A DNA stretch of 64,000 bases from Hofstenia miamia (Eukaryota > Xenacoelomorpha > Acoela > Hofsteniidae), in contig CABFPE010000021.1 in the NCBI GenBank assembly GCA_900660155.1, forward strand, positions 1,176,338 through 1,240,337, in the 5' to 3' direction. Below the pieces are notes generated by a model. It was not told the DNA's origin, made no database searches, and was given only the letters and a program-made list of their open reading frames with translations. Positions within the stretch are counted from its first letter, which is position 1. Each line of letters starts with the position of its first letter. Positions 36,101 to 48,660 of this stretch are shown one piece after another. The translations under genes were made by a program, and so were the position numbers.

Positions 36101-37850
36101 ATTGTAGATATGTGAGATCTGCTATTTAATGATATTTGCTTGAAGAAACATCCTCATTGCCTTGCATTGTTGTGCCAACTTTTTTGGTCTATTTTGCACT
36201 ACAGTTGTTGCATTTTCTGCATTATGAGTAAATATCAATGCTTCAACTTAAAACATACATAAAATTGACTAAGCTAAGTAAAAATTAGAAATAGAAATTA
36301 TAAAATTTATATATCAAAAAGCACCATCTAAAATATTACGTCATCTGTTCAATATATTTGATGTCTATATTAAAGTTGTTCAGCAAGAAAGTTTTGCTTT
36401 AAAAATCTTTTGATGTTGTTAGTTCATGAGTACTGTGTATATTTACATCATATTTATTCCACATGCGACAAGTAATGCGTAGTGTTGGTCGCATCAAAGC
36501 AAACCTACAGTTCTTAGACTTCAAATCTTTACACGATTGGAACTATTCCGAATGTAATTCTAAATTTAGTAGGAGAATTAGGTCAAATTCTGCAATTTAA
36601 TAGAGGTATAATATTTAAAAGCAAACCTTTGTTGGCAAAGGCTATTAGCACACTAAGTACTTTGGATTCAAAAGGTCAAATTAGTAAGCTTGTGAAAAAT
36701 AGGCACCTGCTATGCCAATCACATAAAAATTTCTAGGCATCATAATTCTTCAAAAATCAGGACTTGAGCCTTAGCAGCTTGCTTAATGTCGTAACATGTA
36801 AAATATGATGTTAGCAGATGAGGCTATCAACAAAATATTAATTTTTTCATTGATTATTAATTAGAGGCTAAAGAACAGAGGCGGCTGGGAGGGGTGGAGT
36901 CCAATAATAATATTGTCGCTTAGCTTCTGTTAGTAATTGGTGGACAAGAAAAGATTAAGAAATTATCTAAGATACCATGCAAATTTTAGAGTTCATGGTG
37001 TAGCGATAACAATCTATCATCAGCATGATTCGTAGAAAATTGAAACTTTGAGATTTTTCTACGAAATTGTTCATACTAATTTGCCACACACTCTAGAATA
37101 GTGAAAAAAATTATATACACGTATATAAAAAATATGAAATCGTTTTATTATCCAAATTTTTCCATTTCAGTTGATAAAAACGTAATAAATTTCGATTCAC
37201 ATTTACATCCGGAAATGTGTTTCTTAATTGCCGCCTACATCAATTAATCACGCTTTTCCGACTAAGCTTTCCTGAAACTGTACTCGCTAGACAAAATCTA
37301 ATTGCAATTATAATAAATAAGGCAAATAATTTTTACTCAATTATAGTCAACTACTATCTTTGAGAAACGAATTATATCTTTTTCACAGTTAGTGAATATG
37401 ATATTTCGTAAATTTCAAACTGAAAGAATCCAGTTCCAAGGAAGGATGCATAAGAGGTAGACCCAAAATAAATGTACCAGATTGGAACAATAAATATATT
37501 AAGGATTACGTTAGCTTATAATACAATAAAAAAACAAAACTATCAAAAATGAATATGCGATTTTCCGTGTGATGCTACTAAGACATTAGATGACTTGTAA
37601 AAACATTCATCTTAAGAATTCATAATTTGGATATGTTGAATAATAATAAAGTTTTTTCTTGAACTTTAAATTACATTTTCTTGGATGTGTAACTTCTAAA
37701 ACTGATAGTATATATTGTGGTAGCAGTGGTAAAGCTGCCAAAAACCTCTTGTAAATCCAAAGAAATGTATCCAATATATCATTAAAGTCCAAAACGTCCT
37801 AGTAAGACAGTCTTCACGCTGCGGTTTCTGGTTAAAGCAAGTGTCTTAGA
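33105..37850. other. AT-rich DNA, no gene recognised
   Basis: The longest ORF is 121 codons on the minus strand (33274-33639). It contains DRLGLPEIDLVSCHCILRGS but matches no family I know and ends in low-complexity isoleucine codons. Patches at 35140-35230 and 35480-35590 share words such as aatgggccatga with 16770-16785 and may be old repeats. Confidence 0.4.
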
Positions 37851-38330
37851 GGGCGTGTCACCGTACTAAGTCCCCTATATACAGAGCACGTAAAAAAATT
37901 GGGAAAATGAAGGTGAACAGACGACGATGCAGTGGAAACACTGCAGCAAGACTGCTAATCGTTTCAGAGCTATGAGTGTGTCTTGTAGGGCACTCATATC
38001 CGGCATAGCTCTTTCTTCTGGCCTATGGGATAGGTCAAGGGCCATCGTTTGCTGTGCTGAGTATGGTAGTTTATTGGTTGCAGCAGGCGCCCTTTAAGTT
38101 ATTACTGTTTGTAGTCCTCATGATTAAACAGGCATTAGAGTAGTCACACTTCTGGGCATTAGCGGACTAAACATAAGGCTAACTAGGCTGCAGCCTAGCA
38201 CCCGCAATTTTAAAAAATATAGAAAATAGGTGATCCCTCCAATAGGATGACCTAGAAAAGTGGCCCTTTATAGCGGATCATGAAGGCCCCCACCCTTTTA
38301 TAATCAGTCATCACATCTATGCTTTATTAG
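37851..38330. other. less AT-rich stretch, probably transposon-derived
   Basis: GC is clearly higher than in the surroundings, with hairpin words such as CAGTGGAAACACTG (about 37930). The sequence at about 38157-38215 (attagcggactaaacataaggctaac) looks like a worn hAT left end, in keeping with the hAT gene that follows. Confidence 0.35.
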
Positions 38331-38641
38331 TGTAATTAGTGTAATAAAAACGACCTAAATGACAACATATCCGAATATGAAGTTGATCAGACCTCTAGTT
38401 TAAAGATTAGAGTAACTTAATTGAAAAGTGATGTTATTTTTGACCTGGAATGCATCTGTGACGTATTCAATCAATAAAATGTCATCTTTTGCATTTCTTA
38501 TTGCTCTTGGTAATATCCTAATATAGCAACAGCTTGCTTCCCTAACCGTTGCTCGCAAGTCCTGTGTATAATAGTAGAGTCTATTCATTCTACTCATTCT
38601 ACATTTATTAAGATCGATACTTTGTCACATCTAATTTCTAC

Positions 38642-38870
38642 ATGTCATATCAACAGAAATTTGGTGCACAGAAGTGACTGGTTAAGAAGCAATCTGCAAA
38701 GGGTTTGGAAGCTTTATTGGCGAATAGGCCTAAATTTGAACAACTGTTTGGCTGAAAATCGTCTGAAACCAGTGAAACTTTATTTGCAGAGGGAGCATCT
38801 CAGTCGTCAGATGTGTTCATACCAAAACCAGATGTTGGTGCTACACCTGCTAAATGTTTGAACTGGCGTT
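38642..38870 (+). pseudogene. hAT (ZMYM1-like) transposase, N-terminal exon remnant
   Basis: From ATG at 38642 the plus strand reads MSYQQKFGAQK, a stop, LVKKQSAKGLEALLANRPKF, EQLFG, another stop, and then about 30 more codons (FAEGASQSSDVFIPKPDVG). A start of the type M..KKSGAQKRK..K.., with a lysine-rich lead and then a serine-rich stretch, is usual for ZMYM1/TTF-type hAT proteins. The middle part of the gene lies at 39768-40127. A GC-rich element occupies the space between. The two stops show it is not functional. The family call for this piece alone is weak, and the neighbour strengthens it. Confidence 0.45.
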
Positions 38871-39166
38871 CTTCGATTCGTTGTACAATGAGATTAAGAA
38901 TAAAAATATATTTCGGTTTCAATCGATTCCACCTTAGAAAAGAACACAATTGATTGTTGTTTGCGTATTTTCAGTTTCAGTTGAACGATTTTTAAGATCC
39001 TGAGTACGAATTCGCACTCTGGTGACCAGCTGGCAAATGTTCTTCTCCGAATTCTAGAAAATAAGGGCATAGCAATTGCCAACTGCGAGGGTCAGTCACA
39101 TGAAATGAAAAGAACGAAACACGATTAGAGGCCACTGGTTTGCACAGTAAAATGCCGAAACTGGAG

Positions 39167-39699
39167 TACGGTATAGTGTTTTGCGGGCTTGCCCGGATCC
39201 GCAGGGCAGAAGGGAGGGCGGGACGGCATCGGGGGCTCAAATAAGGGGGCATATATTATGCCCGCTCAAACACAGTCTGGTGTAATCATACGATAATGTG
39301 CTGTAATGACATAAGTTTTTTCTGCTCTTAAAAAGAAATTTATAATTTACTGATAAATTTATCCTTTTACCGCAAAAAAAATTTTGTTGTACATTTGTTG
39401 TAATCAAATAAGAGAAATGCAAAACACTAATCCCTATGCATGATCTTTGTTAGAATTAATAGATTTTATAGGAGTCTTAAGAAGTTTCTCTCTAAAAGAC
39501 AAAATATAGTACTTTTGTGAATTTTGATTTAATTTCGTAGTATTTTACGTTTTCTCAATAGATGGCGGGCAGACCGAGCCACCCGTTCCTGCCTGGTGAG
39601 TTCCAGCGGGCGGGCTGGTACCGAGCATTTGGAAGATAAACGGGTACAGGGCGTGCACGGGCAGTATTAAATCTAAAAATGCAAAACACTAGTACCGTA
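39167..39699. mobile_element. GC-rich inverted-end element nested in the hAT copy
   Basis: The left end TACGGTATAGTGTTTTGC (39167-39184) is matched inverted by GCAAAACACTAGTACCGTA (39681-39699). Inside are two strikingly GC-rich blocks (39181-39260 and 39562-39660) in a genome of about 70 percent AT. TGCAAAACACTA also occurs at about 39419-39430, so the structure may be two related units. There is no coding capacity. Probably a non-autonomous DNA transposon. Confidence 0.55.
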
Positions 39700-39767
39700 T
39701 TCTAACAGTATCTTGGAACACGATCCTAGTCCTAGAGCAGTTTCACTTAACGTTTTTGTTTTTTCAG

Positions 39768-40127
39768 AATCCAAGGTTGGATCTGAATAACCCTGTTAGT
39801 CTGATGCAGTCGCTAAGCGAGTATATTGCTTTGCTGCACGAGGAGTTCAATGTGCTCCAAGAAAGTGGTAAAAGTCCGCTTGACTGCAGCAAGTATAAGC
39901 GACAGAGCGAACACAGCAAGCGTCTGACAAGATTTGAAGGTGATGCAGAAGAAGCTCCTCAAAAGCCCAGGGAGAAGTTTTGTGTTTATGTTATTTTGCA
40001 AATCCTGGATTGTAGCCTCTCTGCAATTTTAAAGCGCCTTCATGCATATTTTGGAGTCTGCAAGTCGCTTGGATTTGTCCAAGAACTGCTGAATCTGTCT
40101 GTTGACTGGTACAGTGATCCTGATTAA
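39768..40127 (+). pseudogene. hAT (ZMYM1-like) transposase, middle region
   Basis: About 120 open codons, which may begin after a polypyrimidine-CAG acceptor (TTTTTTCAG, ending 39767). The blocks are NPRLDLNNPVSLMQSLSEYI, HEEFNVLQESGK, then REKFCVYVILQILDCSLSAI and LHAYFGVCKSLGFVQELLNL. This matches the helical insertion of ZMYM1-like hAT enzymes: ..DL..A..L..SL..F....R..F...E, then R..FRV..F...ID.L...L..R...Y....FGFL..L. It lies on the same strand as the N-terminal piece at 38642. The C-terminal catalytic and dimerisation parts are not found downstream. An unspliced single ORF starting at 39756 is also possible. Confidence 0.65.
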
Positions 40128-40806
40128 CTTCAACAAGAGTAATTTGACTCAAGAAAAAACTTTAGGGAATTCTAATTTATTTAAATTGTGTTCACATTTA
40201 AATTTCACTTAAAAATTAAAAATTAGCATCTCTTGCTGAGTTATTCGGATTGAAGTCTTATTTCAAATTTTCATCAAGGAGTAATGGACATCCTATTGTT
40301 TGCCTAGATTTCTTGTTGCTACGAAAATTCGAATTTGTACATAAGAATTTTATAAAGAACACATTGAGGGTCCTGACAGTATGCGTGTTCAGAGAAATTC
40401 TTTTTGATGCCCCCTTATAAGTTCTTCATTATATGCTTGTTTGGTCTATCATGCGTTGTAATAAGGTTGTTTTTAGGCTATTTTAGAGATAGTTCATAAA
40501 ATTATTTGAACACTTTCAAAAGATGAGTAGTCAATTTTTCATACAGCCAGACAACATTCCTAGAAAAGTCATTAATTTATAAATTGAATTTCGATTAAAC
40601 ACTGTAGATACTGAAAAGCTCTACTACATAGTTGTTGAACTATATGTTCCTTTTAATCACATGGTTTCTATATTTCAGTTGATTTTATTAGTAGATATGT
40701 TCTATTGGTCAAAGCCATTCAATTAAAATGTCTCCATTCACCTACAACCAATGAACTTTTTAAATGAATAATTCAACATTTATGAAGGGTAAAAATTTAT
40801 TTATAT

Positions 40807-40854
<48 letters not shown>

Positions 40855-41968
40855 GTTCGCGAATATCAATCCAATATATTAGAAAGTTCCAAAGAACAAT
40901 AAAATTCTTATGAAATATTACTATTTATCACAAAAGCCTTGCATAGATGACTATTTCTGCTTATATTCAATAATTACATGCAATTTTCTATCACTTCATT
41001 TAAATAGCCTATGAATGATAAATCTTTATGCCAATGTTAACAAGCAGCATGTTTTAATTCTTGTGAAAACATGTAAAAAATATCGAAATGTTCAATTCAA
41101 AGTCCCTTTAACAATATTTAAAATATTGGTAGGAAGCACTGAACATATTTACAATGTTCAATAATAATTTCATTTGAGTGCTCAATATTCTTGATTAAAT
41201 TTTGAAGTGAGTAATGAATTTTACAATAGTGTCCGGAATGGTATGTCAGGGTATTTTATCAACTCGTTTCGCGCACAAACAAATTTTTGTTAATATTGCT
41301 TTTTTTTAAACAAAAACTAAATGTAAAACACCCAAACAACAAACATGTAGATAAATCACAAAATTTGTGGATTTAGATAATTAGGAGATTTTTCTGCATC
41401 GACCGCATACTTTTAATTTTCCAAATTCTTTCCTACATTCAAAGACTAAATATTCCAATATTGTTATCATTTATTGGCCCAATAATGCACAATGCATAGT
41501 TTGCAAATCATTACCATTTTTGTAAAACCTATGTAGGGCCTTAAATCAGTTCTATTATGACCTTAAATGCTCCATTTGGTTACGGTGTGGTGCCAATGAT
41601 AATTAAGTGTTGGCGGTGGGGTACAAAATTTTCCTCGTCACGCATGGTTCTAATTGGCATGTGTACAATTAATCGTGTAAAATGAAATTTATCAATTAAG
41701 AAAGTATGGTCCAAAAGCAAACCCAAAAAATAGCGTTAGTAATTATGTCTACTACATGTAAGCAATAGGGGAATATGACACTCGTTTCTTCATGAATACT
41801 ATTAGTTAACGCGTTGAGGAGTTGACGTCTTACAATTCCATACGATTTAGTTAATGATGACGTATAGGCGAAGACAAGTTCGATAAAATGAAACAATTTC
41901 AATAGTAGTTGTTGTCGCTTTTAGTTCAATAATTATGTCATAAAGACAACAATGTTAAAAATATATAC
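40128..41968. other. no gene; (TA)n at 40798-40850
   Basis: A TA microsatellite stands mid-way. The rest is AT-rich without recognisable coding sequence. Confidence 0.5.
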
Positions 41969-42209
41969 TAGAGAATGACACCGATTTCAGGTTTCGGGTC
42001 GGGTTCAGTTACAAAGATAAGATTGGTATTGATATTAATCACCACTTGATTTGAGAAAGATCCAAGAAGTTAAGTATTACCAATGAATTCCTGTTTCCAC
42101 TATAAAAATGAGTGATGGTATTGATCATTTGATTGGATAGAGATCTATAACGTCAAATCAAAGTCAACGTTTCGGGTTGGGTAGGGTTCGGGTCTATGTT
42201 GTCACTCTA
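41969..42209. mobile_element. ~240 bp GGGTC-type MITE
   Basis: Starts TAGAGAATGACACCGAT and ends GTTGTCACTCTA, an imperfect inverted pair. Just inside each end lie TTTCGGGTCGGGTTC and TTTCGGGTTGGGTAGGG. The interior is AT-rich and non-coding. It shares the GGGTC style, but not clearly the sequence, of the repeats at 5845 and 9308. Confidence 0.5.
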
Positions 42210-45200
42210 TAATATATACCGCCTTTTTCAATTGAATTTTATATATAATTATTCTATACACATAAAAATATGTCATTTAATGAATGGTAACAAGATAATA
42301 GAACCGTACTTAACGATTCTACTTTTGTTGAATTAGTACGAATAACTTTCAAACCATCGATTCTACTCTAACTTGATTTTTAATCTTCATTTGATTTGCT
42401 TACGTCTGTCGATTATTGAGATTAAAAAGTTCAACTGAAAGACTACTCAAAACTAATTATATTGATAAGCAGAACTAAGCGTATTTACAATGTGTGATAT
42501 GTAATTGCATGGTATTTTCAAAATGTGCTATAATTAGGAAAAAAAAATTTTCGGCGGAATCGGCAGAGCCGAACGTATTTTGAAATGTGCTTCAAAGCCA
42601 AACTGTGCAAAAAAGCATCTAAATGATGTATATGCACATCTCAATTTTGCCGATTTCTGCCCATTTTCATGAATTTCCGCGAAATTTATAGTTTCTAGGA
42701 ATTCAGATTTCAAAGAAAACATGCCAAAAACAACAGAATTGGGAGCAAAATATGATGAATATATTTGCATGTGAATTGATTTTGGAGCCAATATGTCACC
42801 TAAGGGATGTTTTAGCCACTCTTTTCAATGCTCCATTATTTTTGAAGGATCACCCTTACATATTGCGCGAAACAGCAAATCAGCTGTTTTAATTAAATTC
42901 AATTCTTTTTAGAATTCATTTTGTAATACATTATTTGGTTTTATTATTCACGTTGTCTGTTATTCACATTTGAACACATACTCTGTAACTTTACTATTCC
43001 AATTATGAATTTGCCGAAATTTTTATATTTTTGCAGAAAAACGGCCGTTTGTGCCTTAAATGGCGCCGAAGAAAAGTTTTTTTCCTTCCGAAAATTTTTC
43101 TTCTTGGTTATAATTTTACAGTGTAATGAACGTTCAGTGTATGATATTTCAGCTTGAATTTTTTAGAACTGCTGGCCAAAGATATTGAGAAACAATACTT
43201 TTTACAGATTATTTTTGCCAAGATTAATGCTACAAGTTTAGTTTTATTTGGATCAGGATTAATTTCTTATCAATTTTTATTAGTGATTTTGCTTCCATTC
43301 TAGGCTTCTGTGAAATTTTTCTCTTAGAATTATCTCCATATGTGCTGATGGTAAGTAAGTTTATCTCCAATTACTCGAGATTACCCGATTTAATAATATT
43401 CTAAGCAATTGTTTTCACATTGACACCTCAAGTCAAATTATCTACAATTTACCAAATCGTTCAAACCTACGATCAATTATATTAGATACACTCTTAAATC
43501 AATGTCTTGTTTAAAAGCAAAATCCACTTAATATTATTTAAAAGGAATAGTTCTACTTTCCAACATTTATCTCAAGACTAAAAATAACTTTTGAGAATTG
43601 AGTGAATTGATTTCATGTTAAGCATCTTAATATAGTCATCATTAAAATTAAAGCTGAGACCAACATTGATTTTACTGTTAAAATTAAATTGAATTATTGG
43701 CTAACAAAATGACGGAATTTCCTATAAATTTTTGTATTAAAAAAATTTATAATACTAAAAGTATGTTTTATAAATTTTATTGTTCCAGAGAGACTTCTTA
43801 GTAACTGTGATTTGATTTTATCCAAGCGTCGAAAAGATTTATAACTTCTAAGAAATTATGATATTAAAATCAAATTACAAACTTTTAAGAACTGCATTAC
43901 CAAATAGGGATATTGTGAAAATGTTGATTGATTTGAAAATTATATATTTTGATGTATATTAATACATATTAAAAAATTCATAAAATACTCAGTGTCTACA
44001 AATACTTTTTATTGAGAAATATTTGGCACGTTTCTTAAAAGTTTTGTATGGGAATTTAAGGGGGGCAAATATATATTCCTGTGTTATGTGGATTTGTAAA
44101 CATTTCTTGTGATGTTGTGTGGAGTCAAAAAATGTAATAATTAACATTCAAACTTTTCTCGAGTTTGCATAATGGTTCTTGTTAAGAATTTCATCAAACA
44201 AGGTCTTATCGAAAATACATATAAAACCATGTACTAGATGTTAAATTTAACGTAGATGCATAAAAAACTATTCCGAAGTCAATCTGAAAATTATTCGCTG
44301 CACTATTAAAGCATTGTTAAAAAATACTCAAAAGTAAAAAGATTTCAAAAAAATATTACAAGATATGGCCATATTCAGCAATTTCAAAATGAATGAAACC
44401 AGTTACATGTTTTCATTAATATATACCATATGAAACCAACGCTTTTAATCATTTGTAGTTAACAATAATAATTGTGATCAGCGGCGCCATTATAATAGTA
44501 AAATGATAATTAGGGCCTCTACATAAGGTTAGAAGTAATTAGCGGCACTATAACAATTATTGTTATTGTAATTTTACGCAATTTTTAAAAGCAATTTTCA
44601 GTCCAATTTTCATAATTAATTTATTACGTATTTTCAAGGGAACTTTTCTTCATCGGATGCTGAGGAAGTAAAACTTCAACCTAATTATGTGAGTGATGTA
44701 ATATCAATGAAGTTATACAACACTGCTTAAGTTTGGTAGCAGACACAAGTTTATGATTGAGTCTGAAAATGAAGAATAAATGCGTAGATTTATAGGATTT
44801 TTTGCTACATAGTGAAATATACATTAATTATTATTTTCAACTCAACATATTTCGCTGAAAATGTATAGCACAAATATCTTGGAACATTCCTGAAATTTAC
44901 ATTGCAGCCTGGAAAGGGCTCTCTAAGCCCTATTGCTGGGTTTGATCTAAGTGACAAATAATTATTTTAATGGTATTGAAATAAGCCAAGAAAATATTGT
45001 TTATTGTGAGATGTTACCATAATTACTTTCTTTTATTCCATAGTTTCTTTATATTACCTGTATCTCTTATTACCTCGTGAAACAAAATGTATCATACTTG
45101 ATACAAATTTTAATTACAATTTAACAAAAAAAATGAATACTGGAAAACAATTGTACATATGCACCTTTGGTGACAATAGTACAATGGGGCTTAGTAAACA

Positions 45201-47454
45201 AATACGTTCCAAATTGTTTGTTTCACATTTTGCTATCAAATGTTTCTTAAAAGTTGAACTATTAGTTAACATTTAATTGAGGAATTCAATTTTGTTCAAT
45301 ATGGCTTTGTCAAAATCATTTTGATAAACGTTGGGTAGAGTATTCCTTCCAGCCTTGCAAACATAAAAAATCATGATGTTTCAGAAAAACTAACGACTAA
45401 TGTATATGTAATAATTGATAAAATTATAGAATATATTAAAGGAATTGTGAATTTATGAGCATAATCTTTGTTATTTAATGATAAGAATTTCAATCTCACC
45501 TCCCATTTTCATTCTTAACAATATTTTTATTTCCAGAAATATTTACATGGCATCAATTACCTTAACAGAATTAAGTATAATTGAAATAATTGAATAGCTT
45601 GGGATTTGGGAAAACTGTTTCAATTATGTGTATCTTTGCTGACAATTTATTTAATGTAGATCTTATCTCCAAGATTAGTGTAAAAAATATCAAAATTGAT
45701 GTAGCTCACAATTAAATTGTTTAGAAAGTACAAATTAATAGCTAAATCAGCATAGAACACTAAAGACAATTGGAAGTAATGTTACCGTCACAAAGTATTC
45801 AGTGAACATAGAAATGCTATTAAGGAAAAACAACGGATTTGCCTTTCTTCCTTCCAACAATATGTATTGAAATATTACTGTTATTATATCTAATGCTATG
45901 TAAAAAATTGTAATTTGTTGATTCTAAAATTAAATATAAATACATATTTAGCAATTTTTAGTGAAAAGAAATTATACGTTTGACAATTTTTTATATAGAT
46001 ATGTAATGAGACAATAATACGGCCGTCACTTTCGCAATTTTCATGCATTTCTATGTCATACAGTTATAGTGTATACTGCGAGAATAATAATTCTTTGGCA
46101 AATGTATTTTAAACAAATTTCGGTTAAATTTCTTAGCTTATGAACGCTACTAATTATAATTTAATTATAGAACACACTGAAATACAACATAAATTAATTA
46201 AGATTTTGACATTTCATTAAGACATTTGAGATAAGTTATAATTGTATAAAGCCAAACTTAATGTTAAAATTTGTGTGGAATGCATATTATAAAGACCAAG
46301 TAAATTCCAATATGCATGTAGGTCACATTTACTTTTAGCTGTTTTCATTGATAGTCGAATTGAAAAACAAAGAATATACATATTACCTATATCACGTGTT
46401 CAATTCCAGTGTGTCCAAATAAGTATGTGTAATAACTAACGCAAGAAAATTGAGGTGTTCAACAGGCTGTATTCTTAGAGTTGGAAACAAGCCGTGTCAA
46501 AATGTGGGCCGTGAAAATAATGAAATATCACAAAAATATTAAGTTTTAAAAATGCATTTTTAGAAATTTTGACGTTAATGTGAGCCGGGAGGGTTTTTGC
46601 AAATTTTTAAAAATTTTAAATTAGCTTTGGTTGGGCTCCGCTTTGACACAAAAACATTGCCCATTTCTAATCCTGAACGTTCTATGTAACAAAAATTGCA
46701 AATATCAGGTTAAGCAACTCAATCAATAGTCTACTGCAGCGAAATAAACGATTTTAGCATATAGACATTAAGAGTAAAGGCAAACTTGAAGTTTTATTCG
46801 TTTGTATTTCACGCACTCAGTAGCGAAAACAACTGCTTTTGCTGCTACGTTTTTTAGTTGTTTTTCATTTTATGTTTCCTATTCAAGAGTAAAATTGTAA
46901 GGGTAAAAATTCAAATAGGTGGGGACAAGGAACGAGTAATAATTGATACAGCAATTTATTTGTTTTCCAGTTGTGTTCACAACAGGCAACTTCCTTTCGT
47001 ACAATGCCAACAAGATGCTTCTAAATTAATATATTAAAAGAATCATAGAAATACACTGTATTGCGAACTAAAAGTGTTTGCAAATGACAAAATTGGATCT
47101 AGTTTCTAGTGATGAATGATTACAGTGCCAAGACTTTCTTGGCTCATTAGTTACAGGTTTATGTTATATATAAATTTCAATAACCTAACATTGATTTGAA
47201 TTTATTTGTATTTTTCCTATTGAAGGTAAAAATACTGAACCAAAAGTTTTTGCAAAGTTTATTTTTGCTTAACTGTAATGATAAATAGATATAAGAAATA
47301 ATGTTAATAGTAATATTTTGAAGCAATAAAACTTAACAACAGATCAAATATTTATAATTAACATAATATGAGATCGTTTCTAAGGTTCTCATTTTGTGAG
47401 TTTGTTTAGGGAATGTTCTCTAAGAACTCGAAGTAATTAGCAAAATTCATTTTG
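42210..47454. other. AT-rich DNA, no gene recognised
   Basis: At 42540-42800 a block with less biased base use carries an 85-codon minus-strand ORF of no known family. At 44461-44576 an imperfect inverted repeat (AACAATAATAATTGT...ACAATTATTGTTATTG, with GCGG words inside) may be a tiny MITE. Otherwise nothing. Confidence 0.4.
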
Positions 47455-47905
47455 CGCCGTTCCGGTACTAGAAGTGGACAAACTAGTCTCACCAATGATT
47501 CCAGCCTAAAATATGATACCACTACCAGCGCCATTAATCAGTCATCATTTCTTCCAACCATCGGCACCATCCAGAGTAGCTCTGACATTGTCAACCAACA
47601 TAACAATTTGGAAATCTGCTTTGAGATGCTTTTCAGTCCATTCCAACCTCTTAAGGCGGTCACCTTCGTTCAATGGAGGGCAAACTATTGGTGGCCTTTG
47701 CTTTCCTATGATTTTTTGGATCTGATGTCGTGTTGTTTTGGGCACATCCGGCGTCTTCGAATATCTGCTTACTGCTGTCGTGTGGATTCTGAAAGAGGGA
47801 TCTTTCAATTTTTCTTGCATCTCTTTTGTTCAATGTCCGAGGACAGCCCACATTGTGTTGTTTCCGTCATGGGCAAGTTTCTTGACTGTGCGGTTCTCTA
47901 GCTGG
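47455..47905 (-). pseudogene. Tc1-type transposase remnant
   Basis: Minus-strand pieces in at least two frames follow the order of a Tc1 transposase. First comes the GRPR hook and helix-turn-helix part (GCPRTLNKRDARKIERS, then QNPHDSSKQIFEDAG). Then RPPIVCPPLNEGDRLKRLEW TEKHLK corresponds to the R.P.L...H...RL.W...H linker, and DNVRATLDGADGWKK to the first catalytic strand (usually FSDE...LDG.DGW). In Tc1 enzymes the DDE domain cuts the element ends and joins them at TA. The usual acidic SDE is VDN here, and the second and third acids are absent, so this is a dead fragment. No inverted ends were found next to it. Confidence 0.85.
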
Positions 47906-48339
47906 TAATTTTCGATATTTCTGGGCAGTTACACTCTCAGAAAGCTAGCTTGTTATTTTGGCTTTTTCAGGGTTGATTAACATCTATTGAGATTTATTGA
48001 GACTTTGTTAAACAAATGTTTTTCAGATTTAAAAAGTTATTGTTATTGTATTTGAGAAGACTAGTGGTTGGCAGATGATGCCATTGACTTAAAGATCCTT
48101 ATTCCAAAAGTCTTGATTTGAAATGCATTATGCTTTTATACATAACACAAACAATTTTGATTGCAAAGTTTTCATATTTTTTCAAAAAGTTTAACTAAAT
48201 AGCAAAAAAATTTAAATTTGTACTTTATGCTCTTGCTGTTATTCTATTTTACTTAAGAGTGCCATTGAAATACTAAAAGTGCAGTATTAGCAGCGTTTAT
48301 TGAGGTGTTCATCACTCAGCAATGTACTTAGAAGAAGGG

Positions 48340-48660
48340 GTCTCCTCGCCTTTGCAACTTATGCTTAATTTCATTTATAGCATCAGTAGAATCCCTGGGA
48401 GGATGGTCACCAATTGCTATCAAAGTATTCTGTAAGATGACTTTATGTCTTCTTTCCGAAGTGCCTTTTGCGATCTGAATACGTCTTCTACATATTTTCA
48501 GTATTTTTACAATGGAGAAATGCTACCCTTCTATTATCAAGATATGGTGGTTAGGGTTCAAACAGTTCATGTACAATCTGTGATATCTGGTCCACAAACA
48601 CTTCAAATACTATCATCCACAGCACGTCAATTCCAGTATCTATTACCCAAAAAATAAATC
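48340..48660. other. coding-like patch of unknown origin
   Basis: The plus strand has a 70-codon ORF at 48445-48657 (NGEMLPFYYQDMVVRV, PKK end). The minus strand over 48345-48475 reads GTSERRHKVILQNTLIAIGD then HPPRDSTDAINEIKHKL and a stop. Both look more protein-like than chance and they partly overlap, so at most one can be real. I recognise neither. Confidence 0.25.
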
